From Actinobacteria bacterium RBG_16_68_21 (GTDB lineage: Bacteria; Actinomycetota; Acidimicrobiia; Spongiisociales; UBA11373): DNA of 40,703 nt. The position numbers were made by a program, and so were the translations under genes. Where the stretch lies: contig MELR01000025.1 of NCBI GenBank assembly GCA_001767695.1, positions 1-40,703 of the forward strand, in the 5' to 3' direction. The stretch's first letter is position 1. Each line of letters starts with the position of its first letter. A model generated the notes under the pieces. That model worked only from the letters and a program-made list of their open reading frames with translations. It did no database searches and was not told the origin of the DNA. Of this stretch, positions 40,086 to 40,703 are shown one piece after another.

Positions 40086-40703
40086 ATGGCCTCCCGTTCC
40101 GATTCCCACTGGCCGACGGCCGGACCGCTGATCATCGGCCTCGGCGGTGGATCGGGTTCCGGGAAGACCACCATCGCCCACTCCATCGTCGATGCGATCG
40201 GCTCCGGCTCGGTGGCCCTGATCCAACACGATGCCTACTACCGCGATCAGACGCATCTCCCGCTCGAGGAACGGGCGAAGGTCAACTACGACCACCCCGA
40301 CTCTCTGGAGACCGATCTCCTCGTGCACCATCTTCGCGAGCTGCTGGCTGGGCGTCCGATCGACCGCCCGGTCTACGACTTCACCGTCCACAATCGCTCT
40401 GCCGACACGGTGCGCGTCGAGCCGTGCCCCGCGGTGATCGTCGAGGGAATCCTCGTGCTCTACGAGTCGACCCTGCGTGCATTGATGGACCTCAAGGTCT
40501 ATGTCGACACCGATGCCGATCTCCGCCTGGCCCGCCGTTGGGGTCGCGACATCACCGAGCGGGGGCGCACCTTCGACTCGGTGCGGGAGCAGTACTTGGG
40601 CACCGTGCGCCCGATGCACCTGCAGTTCGTCGAGCCCTCGAAGCGGTATGCCGACATAGTCATCCCCGAGGGCTACAACCTGGGCGCGGTCGGGACGGTG
40701 ATC
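40086..40703 (+). CDS. udk: uridine kinase (3' end cut by window)
   Basis: Phosphorylates uridine and cytidine to UMP and CMP in pyrimidine salvage. The frame is open from the ATG at 40086 to the window end (206 codons, no stop), nearly the full family length of about 210. The P-loop is GGSGSGKT (21-28). HDAYYRDQ follows near 48, then [13 protein letters not shown] near 68-80 and VIVEGILVL near 118. [11 protein letters not shown] (about 151-161) is the lid region, and VIPEGYN near the end may replace the usual IIPRGGxN. The last residues are missing. Confidence 0.94.
   Translation, partial: MASRSDSHWPTAGPLIIGLGGGSGSGKTTIAHSIVDAIGSGSVALIQHDAYYRDQTHLPLEERAKVNYDHPDSLETDLLVHHLRELLAGRPIDRPVYDFTVHNRSADTVRVEPCPAVIVEGILVLYESTLRALMDLKVYVDTDADLRLARRWGRDITERGRTFDSVREQYLGTVRPMHLQFVEPSKRYADIVIPEGYNLGAVGTVI

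Overview
The window looks like a piece of a high-GC actinobacterial chromosome (Actinomycetota; perhaps a deep-branching class such as Acidimicrobiia, but the sequence alone does not settle this). The evidence is a strong G/C bias at third codon positions, many GTG starts, and a gene order familiar from actinobacteria: rplM-rpsI-glmM-glmS-acpS-nnr-alr-tsaE-tsaB-rimI-tsaD-groES-groEL, then guaB3-guaA, then pcrA and sucC-sucD.

Layout. 1-1480: an IS110-family insertion sequence whose right end abuts the rplM leader. 1505-6414: ribosomal proteins L13 and S9, then amino-sugar synthesis (GlmM, GlmS) and AcpS. A glmS ribozyme (about 3911-4047) lies in front of glmS. 6477-8781: a minus-strand block with a VOC-fold protein, a PopT/DUF368 polyprenyl-phosphate transporter and a double-META-domain lipoprotein. 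8853-16560: a nine-gene chain joined by 1-4 nt overlaps: nnr, alr, a P1-family peptidase, family-4 uracil-DNA glycosylase, tsaE, tsaB, rimI, tsaD and a site-2-type M50 protease. 16608-18715: CIRCE-controlled groES-groEL with a terminator-like hairpin. 18972-21519: GH1 beta-glucosidase, a RimJ/RimL-type acetyltransferase and a CoA-pyrophosphatase-like Nudix enzyme. 21524-24473: a Fur-family regulator followed by a Co/Ni ECF transporter (cbiM, PDGLE-domain protein, cbiQ, cbiO) with a 15-bp palindromic operator at its promoter. 24474-25259: no intact gene, only decayed coding remnants. 25260-27079: a DUF554 membrane protein and a Nfu_N-like/HEAT-repeat protein. 27220-31451: trpS, an opposing four-helix-bundle (23S rRNA intervening-sequence family) protein, guaB3 and guaA. 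31681-36705: a CheA-type hybrid kinase with a receiver domain, pcrA helicase and an MgtC-like protein. 36816-40703: the cobalamin-binding part of an acyl-CoA mutase, sucC-sucD, a LysE-type exporter and a 3'-truncated uridine kinase.

How the genes fit together. Much of the window supports cell-wall and translation housekeeping: UDP-GlcNAc and D-alanine precursors, lipid-carrier recycling, the t6A tRNA modification proteins TsaB/D/E, ribosomal proteins and chaperonins. The cobalt/nickel importer, the B12-binding mutase subunit and succinyl-CoA synthetase form a plausible cobalamin to methylmalonyl-CoA to succinate connection.

Three non-coding patterns stand out. (1) The glmS ribozyme precedes glmS in a very GC-rich genome. 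(2) Arrays of degenerate 7-bp repeats, often in inverted pairs, occupy about a dozen operon boundaries and are absent from the tight operons. (3) Most operon-leading genes have a TANNNT -10 box only 6-10 nt before the start codon, which predicts leaderless mRNAs. I saw no CRISPR array, tRNA, rRNA or prophage.
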